In this document: in pieces, positions 49,418 through 57,634 of the stretch | How the letters are laid out: each line of letters starts with the position of its first letter | Numbering within the stretch: position 1 is the stretch's first letter | DNA from: Planctomycetota bacterium | GTDB lineage: Bacteria; Planctomycetota; Phycisphaerae; Phycisphaerales; UBA1924 | Length of the DNA stretch: 64,000 nucleotides | Direction of reading: 5' to 3' | Assembly: GCA_018242625.1 (NCBI GenBank) | Contig: JAFEBO010000002.1 | Location: 48,085-112,084 of the forward strand | Notes under the pieces: generated by a model | Told to the model about the DNA's origin: nothing | What the model saw: only the letters and a program-made list of their open reading frames with translations | Database searches by the model: none | Made by a program: the position numbers and the translations under genes

Positions 49418-50544
49418 GGAGGCCCTCCAATGCGCTCGTTTGGCGTAACGCCGCCAGCCCGTTTCGGCAGGGGCAAAGCGTTCTGCTGTCGGCGCTGCTC
49501 AGCGACGCGAGGTATGGGCGGGATAGGCAATCGCGGCTCAACCAGCCGCGGCTGCACCAACTGCTCACTCGGATCGGGCACCGAGAATCTCGGACGAGGC
49601 GGAGCAAATCGGGCTTCGAGTTCGGACAGGCAAATCCTGAACTGGCGAGCGGTGGGAAACAAACGAACAGCCGTCCTGTACGCCTCTCTCGCTTCATCGA
49701 TCCGACCGTTGGCGAGCAGACAGTGTCCGCGTGCGGCAAGAAAAAGCGAGAGTTCTTCCTTGGGCGTCAGCGATACAAGAAACTCGCGGTGATCCAGGTC
49801 TATCGCGGACATGCTCCGAGGCCACACCATGTAGTGCTCATCCGGATGGCTGTCCATCCCTTGTGGATTGGTGCATTCAAAGTTGAGTGGCGGCGATATT
49901 CCGTCATCCCAGCGGAAGTAGACGTGTTCATGTGCGAGCGCGAGTTTGAGCGGATAGCCAAGCCTCCGACCGATAGCAACCATGAGCACCGGCATCGAAA
50001 CGCATGTTCCGCCGCGGCTCGAATCTGTCAACCCGTGCAGAAATTGATCTCGCGAATCCTCAAACGTCGGTGCGACTGCTTGATCTAGGTTGTAGTGGAC
50101 ACCCAAAAGATTTTTAAGCGTCAGAACGAGCGTCACGACTCGAAACGTCGGTTCAGAGCGGTCGTAGTAGTCAGGATTCTCGGCGAAGCGAGGAAGCAAC
50201 CGTTGCGTTTCACGGGCTACGACTGCCGCCCATAGGTCAAGCTTTCGGAGCGAGGAGTCAACGTCAAGCACTTCCGAGCCACAGGGATTCTCGGCGCAAG
50301 CGAGGTTGACCGCCGCGATATCCATCGCTGCAAGTTGTTCCAAGGTCAACCGGCGGAGATCCGCCATGGTGCGAACATCCATCGGCACGCCCGAATGATC
50401 CGCACGAGCAGGCGAGTCTTCACCCTTGGCATGGACGGCAGACGTAGTTGTCGCCTCGACGGGCCTCATCAACTGCGATGGTGCCCGACTCGAAAGCATG
50501 ACGAGAAAGCAGAGAGCAAAGACTATTTGACCCGCCCGATTCAT
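49414..50544 (-). CDS. exported SirB1-type transglutaminase-like protein with TPR
   Basis: A 376-residue protein. ATG 50544 gives a signal peptide (GQIVFALCFLVMLSSRAPS); a TTG at 50553 is possible. The centre is the transglutaminase-like SirB1 fold: RGGTCVSMPVLMVAIGRRLGYPLKL supplies the catalytic-type Cys181, HEHVYFRW the His, and NFECTNPQGMDSHP the acidic partner. A single TPR-like pair of helices (GHCLLANGRIDEAREAYRTAVRLFP) follows, then a Pro/Arg-rich tail. The stop overlaps the ATG of the RHS/Hint gene, so the two are made together. It may process or crosslink the secreted toxin or the envelope; this link is inference. TATGCT lies 9 nt before the ATG. Confidence 0.78.
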   Translation of the reverse strand: MNRAGQIVFALCFLVMLSSRAPSQLMRPVEATTTSAVHAKGEDSPARADHSGVPMDVRTMADLRRLTLEQLAAMDIAAVNLACAENPCGSEVLDVDSSLRKLDLWAAVVARETQRLLPRFAENPDYYDRSEPTFRVVTLVLTLKNLLGVHYNLDQAVAPTFEDSRDQFLHGLTDSSRGGTCVSMPVLMVAIGRRLGYPLKLALAHEHVYFRWDDGISPPLNFECTNPQGMDSHPDEHYMVWPRSMSAIDLDHREFLVSLTPKEELSLFLAARGHCLLANGRIDEAREAYRTAVRLFPTARQFRICLSELEARFAPPRPRFSVPDPSEQLVQPRLVEPRLPIPPIPRVAEQRRQQNALPLPKRAGGVTPNERIGGPP

Positions 50545-50553
50545 CGAGAACAA

Positions 50554-50559
50554 AGCATA
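50554..50559 (-). promoter_or_regulatory. -10-like TATGCT, promoter of the toxin operon
   Basis: Minus strand: TATGCT, nine bases, ATG 50544. It is the only promoter-like element upstream of the operon and has the same spacing as glnS and gltX. Confidence 0.4.
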
Positions 50560-51061
50560 CCACTTTCTCCGGCAAGACCCCGCTTATTCGCGCAGATACC
50601 CGAGAGAAGAGCAATTCCACAACTCTGTGGAAAGCGACCGTCGAGACCGCACGAAACGAACACACCTTTGTGCTTGCTGAACAAGCGTTCCCGGCCAAAC
50701 CTGAAAACATATGTCCGCCGACAACACGCACCCTCGTGCGGCCGGACAAACCTCGTCCCGCCTCAGAAGCCTGCGATAGCGTGCAAAGCAGCATTCTGGC
50801 ACTCTTCCAGACATTGGCACAGCAGCTTCAGACAATGCTGCTTCCCGCCCCAACTCAACATCCCGCGAAACTCGCCGCCCTCACATCTCCCGCGGCCGCC
50901 TCGACCGCTTTTCCGCAAACCCTCATCCGACAAACCTCAAGTGTCCCGAAGGAACACCGGCCTGTAGCCACGGTTGAAGCAAGGTCGCCCCCGACCGAGC
51001 GCAATCCTTGGAAAGCAGCACTAAATCTCCTGCACCGGCAGGGTCAGAGAAAGCCCGGGCT
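50554..51061. other. 508-bp region without a gene
   Basis: Noncoding. Frames here are short, overlapping and without signals. Near the end, the palindrome AAAGCCCGGGCTTT (about 51051-51064) followed on the minus strand by CTCT may be a weak terminator of the downstream-oriented lipoprotein gene. Confidence 0.5.
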
Positions 51062-52534
51062 TTACTTCCGCACACCCCGCAACTCCACTACCACCGGCAA
51101 GTGATCACTCGGCTGCCCCGTCGCCCGCATCAAACCCGCCTTGGACAGCGCCGAATCACTCAGCCGCGCCGGATCAAACACAAACTGCGTCGTCGGCCGC
51201 AGCGTCGAACCCGTAAACGAAAGCCAGTCCAGCCGCCCCGGCGAAAATCCCGTCGTCCAATCTCTCCACGTATACAGCAGCGAATCCCCAAGCACCACCG
51301 GCTCGCTGTTCTCAAGGTCCGCCCCGCCATCAAGCCCCATCCGCAGCACATCGAGCGGCGTCCGCGTCCCCACAAGATTCAGATCTCCCCCGATCACCAC
51401 CATGTCCGAAGCGTCCGCCCGGCTGATCTGCCGCAGCCCCTGGTTGATCGCATCCGCCTCCGCAATCCGCAGCGTGTCCTCGCTCGACCCCGCCCCGCCG
51501 CAGCACTTAAGGTGCATCTCCCCCACCAGCACCTGCCCCAGCCTCGTCGAAACCGACGCCGAAACAAACCGGACCTTCCTCTTCTCTCCGTTCCACGCAA
51601 TCTCAAGATCGCGCGGCCCCGCCGGGCTCACGCCATCCCGCGAAGCAATCGCCACATCCGGCCCCGTCGCCGCATGCCACGGCTTCCCCGGCAGATACTG
51701 ATTCAGAATCTGCTCGAGCGCCGCCGCATCTCCCTTCCACTCCGCAAACATCACGACATCCGGATCGATCGGCCTGAGCACCGCGCAGAACTTCGCCGGC
51801 GTCTCCTGCATCTTGCCCCACACATTCCACGCGACAAACCGCACCGCATCGCCGCTCTTCGCCGGGATCGGGCTGTCCGCAAGAAGCGGCCCCGAAGCAA
51901 TCTGCGGGAACTCCCAGCCAAACCGCTCGCTGTACCCCACAATCGCGCCCGCCCGGCTGTACACCACATACACGCCCCGCGCCTCTCCACGCGATGCCAT
52001 CCCCTTCGCCGGCAGGCCCGACGATTTCGCAAACAGCCGCGACATCCGCGCGTCGTACCACTCCGCCGCATACGACGGCGTAAACACAAAGTCCGTCTGA
52101 TCCCGCTCGATCTCCGTCCGATGCCCCGCCCGATCCAGCTTGAAGAACGCCACCCCATGCCCCGGCGCCCCGCCGCTCGCATTGAGCGGCGAGAACTGAA
52201 CCTCAAGATCAAACCCCATCCCGACAAAGGGCTTCTCCGGCCGCGCATACCCCGTCGCCCCGTCGCCGTCCGTGTCCAGCAGAATCGCCACAGTCTCATC
52301 GCTGTCCTGCAGCGTCTTGCTCTTGTCATCCGGGTTAAATCGGAAGTAGACGTAGTGATCGTCCGCCTGCGCAACCCCATACGTCGACGCATTCGCCGGC
52401 AAGGCCGCCCGCCCGCCGCCCGAAGCGCATCCCGCGGCGAGCGCCGCGGCAGCCACCACCACCGACCGCAGCAACAGCCGCCCCCCAGCCCGTCCCAAAG
52501 CCCGTCCCAAAAACCGTGTCAACGCGTTTTCCAT
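51062..52534 (-). CDS. lipoprotein with endonuclease/exonuclease/phosphatase domain
   Basis: A 490-residue exported lipoprotein. The Arg-rich N-terminus ends in a hydrophobic run and lipobox LAAGC (SVVVAAAALAAGCASGGG). Residues about 50-230 form a beta-rich part (VYFRFNPDD..., VAILLDTDGDGATGY) resembling calcium-binding or carbohydrate-binding modules. The second half is the metal-dependent EEP fold: RFVAWNVWGK, the metal Glu in VMFAEWKG, VIGGDLNLVG and PSDHLPVVVEL with the catalytic His. EEP members cut DNA, RNA, phospholipid or inositol phosphates; substrate unknown. The start is ATG 52534, because the signal peptide fits best there; 52552 is possible. Lipid attachment implies an extracytoplasmic enzyme. 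Confidence 0.88.
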   Translation of the reverse strand: MENALTRFLGRALGRAGGRLLLRSVVVAAAALAAGCASGGGRAALPANASTYGVAQADDHYVYFRFNPDDKSKTLQDSDETVAILLDTDGDGATGYARPEKPFVGMGFDLEVQFSPLNASGGAPGHGVAFFKLDRAGHRTEIERDQTDFVFTPSYAAEWYDARMSRLFAKSSGLPAKGMASRGEARGVYVVYSRAGAIVGYSERFGWEFPQIASGPLLADSPIPAKSGDAVRFVAWNVWGKMQETPAKFCAVLRPIDPDVVMFAEWKGDAAALEQILNQYLPGKPWHAATGPDVAIASRDGVSPAGPRDLEIAWNGEKRKVRFVSASVSTRLGQVLVGEMHLKCCGGAGSSEDTLRIAEADAINQGLRQISRADASDMVVIGGDLNLVGTRTPLDVLRMGLDGGADLENSEPVVLGDSLLYTWRDWTTGFSPGRLDWLSFTGSTLRPTTQFVFDPARLSDSALSKAGLMRATGQPSDHLPVVVELRGVRK

Positions 52535-52634
52535 ACCCCCACTATCCCGCATCGCCGCCCATTGTGCAAACCGGTGGCGGCCGCCTCCCCGCGCTCTTCT
52601 TGAGTCCACCCCCGATCCGGTCGATAAAAAAGCC

Positions 52635-53063
52635 ATGTCGCAGCTTCAGTCGCCCCCCCTCGATCCTCCCCTTCACCTGGGTGCCTGGATGCGCTTCAAG
52701 CCCGCCTCGATCGCCCTCGCCGTGGCCTTTGTCGCCGTCGTCGGCACCGGCCGCGCTCTTTCCGCCCGCACCGCCCACGCACAGTCCACTCTGAACTCTT
52801 CCCCTCTGCCCACGCTCGCCCGGGAAATTGGTGTCGATCCGCTCGTCACGCTCGTCGGCCGGGACCACATCGTCCGCGTCGGGGTCTCGTGCGGCAAGCG
52901 CGTCTACAGCGTCTTCGACGCCGCCGGTTTCCCCCTCGCCACCCGCCTCAGCCTGCGCGAGCTCCAGACAACATTCCCGCGCCTGAGCCTCGACGCGATG
53001 CAGGACGTCGCCACCGGCAAATCGGTCGACCGCTCCTTCCTCGCCGACACGCCCACCGAGTAG
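52635..53063 (+). CDS. exported protein of unknown function
   Basis: A 142-residue protein with a membrane or signal segment at residues 22-40 (ASIALAVAFVAVVGTGRAL). The remainder has a small beta-rich region (VTLVGRDHIVRVGVSCGKRVYSVFDAAGFPLATR) and ends in polar residues. It is not recognised. A second start (MRFKPASIAL, near 52689) would place the hydrophobic run at the N-terminus and looks as likely as the ATG at 52635. It lies 28 nt before nadD, but the latter has its own promoter-like box. Confidence 0.5.
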   Translation: MSQLQSPPLDPPLHLGAWMRFKPASIALAVAFVAVVGTGRALSARTAHAQSTLNSSPLPTLAREIGVDPLVTLVGRDHIVRVGVSCGKRVYSVFDAAGFPLATRLSLRELQTTFPRLSLDAMQDVATGKSVDRSFLADTPTE

Positions 53064-53079
53064 CCGCGCCCAATTTCCC

Positions 53080-53085
53080 TACCAT
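53080..53085 (+). promoter_or_regulatory. -10-like TACCAT 6 nt before nadD
   Basis: TACCAT, CAGCCC, GTG 53092. It fits the leaderless pattern, here with a GTG start. Confidence 0.45.
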
Positions 53086-53091
53086 CAGCCC

Positions 53092-53832
53092 GTGCACAGC
53101 GACGCCCGCTCGCCGGAAGCTCCCATCACTCCGCTCCCCCGCGGCCTGTCGCACACCGCCTCACAGATCATCCTCATCGGCGGCACGTTCGACCCGCCCC
53201 ACCTCGCGCACACCGAGCTGGCCGTCGAAGCCCGCAGGCTCGCCGGTTCGCCCGGCGCCTTCCTCCTCTTCGTCCCCGCCGCACAAAGCCCCCTCAAATC
53301 CGCCGCGCCCGGCGCATCGACTCCCCACCGCCTCGAGATGCTGAGGCTCGCCATCGAAGGGATCCCCCAGAGCGCCCTCTGGACGGACGAGATCGACCGC
53401 GCCGCCGCACATCCCGGCGTCCCGAGCTTCACGATCGACACTATCCGCCGCCTGCGCTCCCTCCTCGGACAGTGCGCCAACCTCCGCCTCCTCATCGGGG
53501 CCGATCAGGCAGCCGGCTTCCATCGCTGGCGCGAGCCCGACGCCATCATCGACCTCGCGCCGCCCCTCGTCATGCTCCGCGGCAGCGAAAGCTCCACGCC
53601 TCATCTGCTTCGCACGCTCAGCGCCACCGGCCGCTGGAGCGAAAAGCAGTTGGAAACGTGGCAAAGGTCGATCATCGCCACGCCTCTCCGCGATATCAGC
53701 TCAACCCAGGTGCGCGACCTGTTGCGCGAATCACCCTCAAGCAGCACCAGCACCGATCCGCTCACCTCCGTCGCCCCGCAGGTCCTGCAATACATCCGCA
53801 ACCATCGCCTCTACCAATCGCCCCCGAGTTGA
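53092..53832 (+). CDS. nadD: nicotinate-nucleotide adenylyltransferase
   Basis: Adenylates nicotinate mononucleotide to deamido-NAD in NAD biosynthesis. The nucleotidyltransferase signature GGTFDPPHLAH is at residues 30-40. LIGADQAAGFHRWREPDAI corresponds to the conserved 'iGaDn...f..W' element, and ISSTQVRDLL is the C-terminal ISSTxxR motif. The first 25 residues are a Pro-rich extension absent from most NadD proteins, so the true N-terminus may be shorter. The GTG start is supported by the TACCAT box 6 nt upstream, with no ribosome site. Confidence 0.94.
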   Translation: MHSDARSPEAPITPLPRGLSHTASQIILIGGTFDPPHLAHTELAVEARRLAGSPGAFLLFVPAAQSPLKSAAPGASTPHRLEMLRLAIEGIPQSALWTDEIDRAAAHPGVPSFTIDTIRRLRSLLGQCANLRLLIGADQAAGFHRWREPDAIIDLAPPLVMLRGSESSTPHLLRTLSATGRWSEKQLETWQRSIIATPLRDISSTQVRDLLRESPSSSTSTDPLTSVAPQVLQYIRNHRLYQSPPS

Positions 53833-53903
53833 TGATCCCGCCTTCATCTGGCCCTCTGGCCCTTTGCCATGGAGCCCTTTCCTCGCCCCCACCCCCACCG
53901 GCG

Positions 53904-53909
53904 TAACGT
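53904..53909 (+). promoter_or_regulatory. -10-like TAACGT 6 nt before dps
   Basis: TAACGT, CTCCTC, ATG 53916. It fits the leaderless pattern. Confidence 0.45.
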
Positions 53910-53915
53910 CTCCTC

Positions 53916-54386
53916 ATGAAGACGCACAACACCCTCCCCAAGAAGATCAAGGCTCAGTCGATCGACCTGCTGGCCGCACGCCTTGCCGATGCGCTCGACG
54001 CATGGAGCCACGCCAAGCAGGCCCACTGGAACGTCCGCGGCCCCGGCTTCATCGCTCTTCATGAACTCTTCGACAAGACCGCCGACCTTCTCGCCGAGAG
54101 CGCGGACTCTCTCGCCGAGCGCCTCGCAACGCTCGGCGGCTCCCCGAGCGGCACCGCCCGCGACGTCGCCAAAGCCACCAGCCTCAAGCCCTACCCGCAC
54201 GGCATCGCCAGCGAACGCAAGCACGTCGAAGCGCTCTGCGCTTCCCTCGCCGCGCTCGCACAGAGCTGGCGCGAGGCGATCGATGCCAGCGACTCCTGGG
54301 GCGACGCCGTCACAACCGACCTCTTCACCCGCATCACCGGCGACCTCGACAAGCAGATCTGGCTCATCGAAAGCCACAACGCGTGA
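53916..54386 (+). CDS. dps: Dps-family DNA-protection ferritin
   Basis: A 156-residue ferritin-like protein of the Dps/miniferritin family, forming 12-subunit shells that oxidise and store iron and protect DNA. The ferroxidase signature is present: HAKQAHWNVRGPGFIALHELFDKTADLL, with His and the Asp/Glu pair at the dimer interface. The basic N-terminus (HNTLPKKIKAQS) may bind DNA. The helix VTTDLFTRITGDLDKQIWLIESH ends the four-helix bundle. The TAACGT box 6 nt before ATG points to a leaderless mRNA. The adjacent zinc-ribbon gene is convergent. Confidence 0.93.
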   Translation: MKTHNTLPKKIKAQSIDLLAARLADALDAWSHAKQAHWNVRGPGFIALHELFDKTADLLAESADSLAERLATLGGSPSGTARDVAKATSLKPYPHGIASERKHVEALCASLAALAQSWREAIDASDSWGDAVTTDLFTRITGDLDKQIWLIESHNA

Positions 54387-54392
54387 GCCCGG

Positions 54393-55172
54393 CTACGAAA
54401 GGATCGCAAGCAGAATCGCCGGCACGATGATGCACGACAGAGCAATCGGCAGGCTCGCCACCGCCGAATCGATCCAGTCGTCATCCTCCATCACAAGCCG
54501 GGTCATCGCCGCCACCAGCGCAAACGGCAGAATCGACTGCAGCGCCCCCCAGTACACCACGCCGTTGACATAGGGAAAGACCAGCGCCGTCGCCAGCAGC
54601 CCGAACATCACAACCCCAAGCACCTGCGCCGCCGTGATCGTGATCGTCGAATCAAGAAACCGCACGATCGTCCCCAGCACGAAGTAGCCGATGCACGCCG
54701 CGATCCAGGTCGGCACGATGGCCGCGCACCAGAACTTCACCCCGTTCAGCCCGTACCACCACGACACGAGCGCCATCAGCAGCGCAAAGCCCCAGAACAC
54801 CGCCAGGAGCGGCCGCCTGTACGCCTCCCGCACCGCCTGCCGCTGAAACAGCTCCTCCTTCTCCGTCAGCACTTCCAGCCTGGGCGGCACGTTCGGCGCT
54901 TCCGCCCCGCACTCCGGGCATGTCGTCCGGGTCAGGCCCGACATGTCATACCCGCACGCCGGGCAGGGCGCACGCGTCGCCTGCACCACGCTGATCACAG
55001 TTTCGATCTTGCCGAGCCGGGCGCCGCAGCTCACGCACAGCACCGCGCCCGGCCGGATCTCAACGCTGCACGCCGGACAGGCCGTGAGCACCATCTCGTC
55101 CGGCGCCACCGGCACCGGGTTCGGCTTCGCCGGCGCGTTCCACCGCTGTTCGAACTGTCGCCTGAGTCCCAC
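54393..55172 (-). CDS. zinc-ribbon membrane protein
   Basis: A 259-residue protein of the planctomycete zinc-ribbon membrane group. Two CxxC pairs lie near the N-terminus (LTACPACSVEIRPGAVLCVSCGARLG), and another ribbon, CPACGYDMSGL...CPECGAEAP, carries the CGYDxxGL signature. Four or so membrane helices fill the C-terminal half (LLAVFWGFALLMALVSW; AAIVPTWIAACIGYFVLG; AQVLGVVMFGLLATALVFPYV; and the last). The start is GTG 55172, with GGAGG 6 nt upstream. It has a good sigma-70-type promoter and is adjacent to a paralogue. Function unknown; a metal-binding or partner-binding cytoplasmic head is likely. Confidence 0.78.
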   Translation of the reverse strand: MGLRRQFEQRWNAPAKPNPVPVAPDEMVLTACPACSVEIRPGAVLCVSCGARLGKIETVISVVQATRAPCPACGYDMSGLTRTTCPECGAEAPNVPPRLEVLTEKEELFQRQAVREAYRRPLLAVFWGFALLMALVSWWYGLNGVKFWCAAIVPTWIAACIGYFVLGTIVRFLDSTITITAAQVLGVVMFGLLATALVFPYVNGVVYWGALQSILPFALVAAMTRLVMEDDDWIDSAVASLPIALSCIIVPAILLAILS

Positions 55173-55191
55173 CGCTTGCCTCCGATATCAC

Positions 55192-55221
55192 ATTATATCA
55201 GAAAGCTCGCCCCAATCGCAA
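55192..55221 (-). promoter_or_regulatory. sigma-70-like promoter of the zinc-ribbon gene
   Basis: Minus strand: TTGCGA (55221-55216), 18-nt spacer, perfect TATAAT (55197-55192). This is the best canonical promoter I see in the window. Confidence 0.65.
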
Positions 55222-56064
55222 CTAGGTAAAACGCATGCTTCCCGGGAACAGCATCAGCGATCCGAACACCAGCACCCAGTTCAGCATGGTGACGATAAAG
55301 GCATCGCTCATCTCGAGGTCGAGGCCCTTCATCAGCAGCGCCATCACCGCGATGGTCACAAACGGATAGGCGATGAGCAGGTTCGAGCAGTCCCAGCAGA
55401 TCTGTTCCGCCAGGTACCCCCCCGCCGCCACCGCGATCAGACGCGTGAAGACCTGCCCCCAGTCAAGCTCAACCTCGAGCCACATGAACATGCTCACGGC
55501 CGTCACGACCATGAGCGTGACCACCCGAATCCCCATCTTGGTGAGGCCCAGCAGGATCAGATCACGCTCGCCGACAAGCATCATCCAGCCCAGATACGCC
55601 GCAACCCCGACGATCGCCAGCAGGAGCGGCAGAACGTACTTCCTGAACAGCACGCGGATGTCGTACTCGAGAGCTTTGTCCTCTTCCCGCTTCACCTTGG
55701 CGACGCTGAAAGCCAGCCCCTGGCCGCACTCCGGGCATCGCACCGCGTCGCGTACGGCGGCACAATCATGCCCGCACTTGGGACAGATCCGGGCCGAGCC
55801 CGTCGCCGTCGATACCTCGATCGCCCTGGGCGAATACCCCAGCCGATAGTCGAATCCGCACCCGGCGCAGACCTCCTGCTCATCCGCGATCGCCGCGGCG
55901 CAGATCGGGCACTTTCGCTCCGTGTGCGCGGCCTTCTGCCCCCGCATGCCCGCGGCACACTCATCGCAGAAAAGCCCGGCGTTCCGCGACTCGATCCCGG
56001 TCTTCTTGATCGGCCTGCCGCAATTCGCGCACACAACCGACTTGGTCACCGAAGAACCGGCCAT
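55222..56064 (-). CDS. zinc-ribbon membrane protein (paralogue)
   Basis: A 280-residue protein of the same group. It has an N-terminal CANCGRPI...CDECAAG ribbon, then CPICAAAI...CAGCGFDYRLG and CPKCGHD...CPECGQGL, i.e. several metal-binding CxxC pairs. Membrane helices follow (LPLLLAIVGVAAYLGWMMLV; VTLMVVTAVSMFMWLEV; LIAVAAGGYLA; FVTIAVMALLMKG; MLNWVLVFGSLMLFPG). The start is ATG 56064, with GGAGG 4-8 nt upstream; the open frame extending to 56199 is ignored. It is one of a set of three such genes at 54.4-59.8 kb that look like old duplicates. Function unknown. Confidence 0.78.
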   Translation of the reverse strand: MAGSSVTKSVVCANCGRPIKKTGIESRNAGLFCDECAAGMRGQKAAHTERKCPICAAAIADEQEVCAGCGFDYRLGYSPRAIEVSTATGSARICPKCGHDCAAVRDAVRCPECGQGLAFSVAKVKREEDKALEYDIRVLFRKYVLPLLLAIVGVAAYLGWMMLVGERDLILLGLTKMGIRVVTLMVVTAVSMFMWLEVELDWGQVFTRLIAVAAGGYLAEQICWDCSNLLIAYPFVTIAVMALLMKGLDLEMSDAFIVTMLNWVLVFGSLMLFPGSMRFT

Positions 56065-56246
56065 GCTTCCTCCCGCGCCCCCACCCCATCCCACCCTACC
56101 CAACCCGCCAGAATCGCAACAGCCTGTACTTCGACCCGGTCCATGCGGTTTCATGAACCGGCGGAAAGTGCCGGCTTCCGGGAAAGCAACCGGCACCACC
56201 CATCGGGTGATGCCGGCTGTTGCTCAACTTGACCTTTGCGACCCTT

Positions 56247-57518
56247 TTACCCCTTCTTTTCACTCCAGGCTTTGAGGATCTGCGCTTCGCGCTCGCGCGT
56301 CATGCCGGCGCGGAGCTTCTTGGGGTCTGCCAGCTGCGGCGCCGGCTTGCCCGCCTTTTTCGCTTCCTCGATGAGCTGATTGCCCACTCGATCCCGACGC
56401 GCCACTTCCTTGGGCCACCATTCCAGCGTGGATTTGCAGGTGTCTTCCACGGGCCGGTACGTGAGCCCCGCCTTGACGGCGCGAGCATTGGAGCGAAGGT
56501 GGAAACCCTTGCTCTCGCCCTCGCCGGGGATGATGATGGGCAGATCGCCACCGATCCCGACGTTCTGAGCGACGAGGAATTCCCACGGAACCCAGACGGG
56601 CGTTGCTTTCTTGCCGCCCGTCGCGGCGCTGGCGGCGATGCACGCCTCGACGAGGCCCTTCACGTTAAGGGCTTTGCCGTCCATGCCTCCGGGCCCGAGC
56701 GCGTTGAACACGCCGGGCGTTTTGTTCTCGCAGAGCCGGACCGACCATTCCGCCAGATCGCGATTGTCGATGAACTGGACCGGGTCGCTGCCATCGCCGG
56801 GGCAGAGCATCTCGCCCCCCTCGCTCGCACGGACGGGCCAGTAGGTGAACCGGTCGGTGGGGTCGCCGGGGCCGACGATGAATCCCGGGCGCACGATCGA
56901 GCAGCGATCGCCGAAAACCCGCTGGACTTCTTTTTCGCACAGGACCTTGAGCGGTCCGTAGCGTTCCATCTGCGCGCCCATGTTCTCCGTCGTCGTGTCT
57001 TCGACGGTGCCCAGCTCGTCGTCCTCGTCGGCGGCCTTGGCGTTCTCCTTGTAGACGGAAACGGTCGAGATGAAGAGGTAGTAGCCGGAGTCCTTGAGCA
57101 GTTCGGCCGAGGCCTTGACGTGGCGCGGGTAGAAGCCAGAGGTGTCGATGATCGCATCGAACTTCTTTCCCTGGAGCTGCGCGAGACCCTTGGGCGATGC
57201 GGGATCGGTTTCGTCTGAGTTTTTGTCGGGGTCGCGATTGCCGTAGAGGTGCTCGACATCATCGATCATGCCGATGCGCTTCTCGGTCTTGCCGCGGTTA
57301 AAGAGCGTCACCTTGTGCCCGCGGCTTTTGGCGTACTCGGCCATCTTGGGGCCGGAAAAGCCGGTGCCGCCGAGGATGAGGATGGACATGGGCTTTGCCG
57401 GGTCGGCGAGGCGCGCCAGAGCGCTCGAACTGATGCCGGCGAAGCCGACTCCGGCGGCGGCGCCGGCGAGCACGGACAGCTTCGCGAACTCGCGCCGGGA
57501 CATGCGATTGTCGGTCAT
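56247..57518 (-). CDS. TAT-exported NAD-dependent epimerase/dehydratase-like protein
   Basis: A 423-residue protein with an N-terminal twin-arginine signal, MSRREFAKLSVLAGAAAGVGF, so it should cross the membrane folded and with cofactor. The Rossmann domain starts ILILGGTGFSGPKMAEYAKSRGHKVTLFNRG, the usual GxxGxxG of extended short-chain dehydrogenases; ISTVSVYKENAK (the YxxxK Tyr-Lys pair is recognisable only in part) and VRPGFIVGPGDPTDRFTYWPVR follow, as in sugar-nucleotide epimerases. The substrate is unknown. A cofactor-binding enzyme exported by Tat is typical of many planctomycete and bacteroidete proteins. GGAGG is well placed before ATG 57518. It is divergent from the transporter gene. 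Confidence 0.88.
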   Translation of the reverse strand: MTDNRMSRREFAKLSVLAGAAAGVGFAGISSSALARLADPAKPMSILILGGTGFSGPKMAEYAKSRGHKVTLFNRGKTEKRIGMIDDVEHLYGNRDPDKNSDETDPASPKGLAQLQGKKFDAIIDTSGFYPRHVKASAELLKDSGYYLFISTVSVYKENAKAADEDDELGTVEDTTTENMGAQMERYGPLKVLCEKEVQRVFGDRCSIVRPGFIVGPGDPTDRFTYWPVRASEGGEMLCPGDGSDPVQFIDNRDLAEWSVRLCENKTPGVFNALGPGGMDGKALNVKGLVEACIAASAATGGKKATPVWVPWEFLVAQNVGIGGDLPIIIPGEGESKGFHLRSNARAVKAGLTYRPVEDTCKSTLEWWPKEVARRDRVGNQLIEEAKKAGKPAPQLADPKKLRAGMTREREAQILKAWSEKKG

Positions 57519-57634
57519 AGTGCGAACCTCCATTTTCCGCCTGATGCTGCTGTGCAACGGCCGGATTCGCCGGTTGTACCATGGGGCCATCCGCGGGTTG
57601 CACGGATCGCAGGTCCCCCGTCGCCGGAAGAGAA

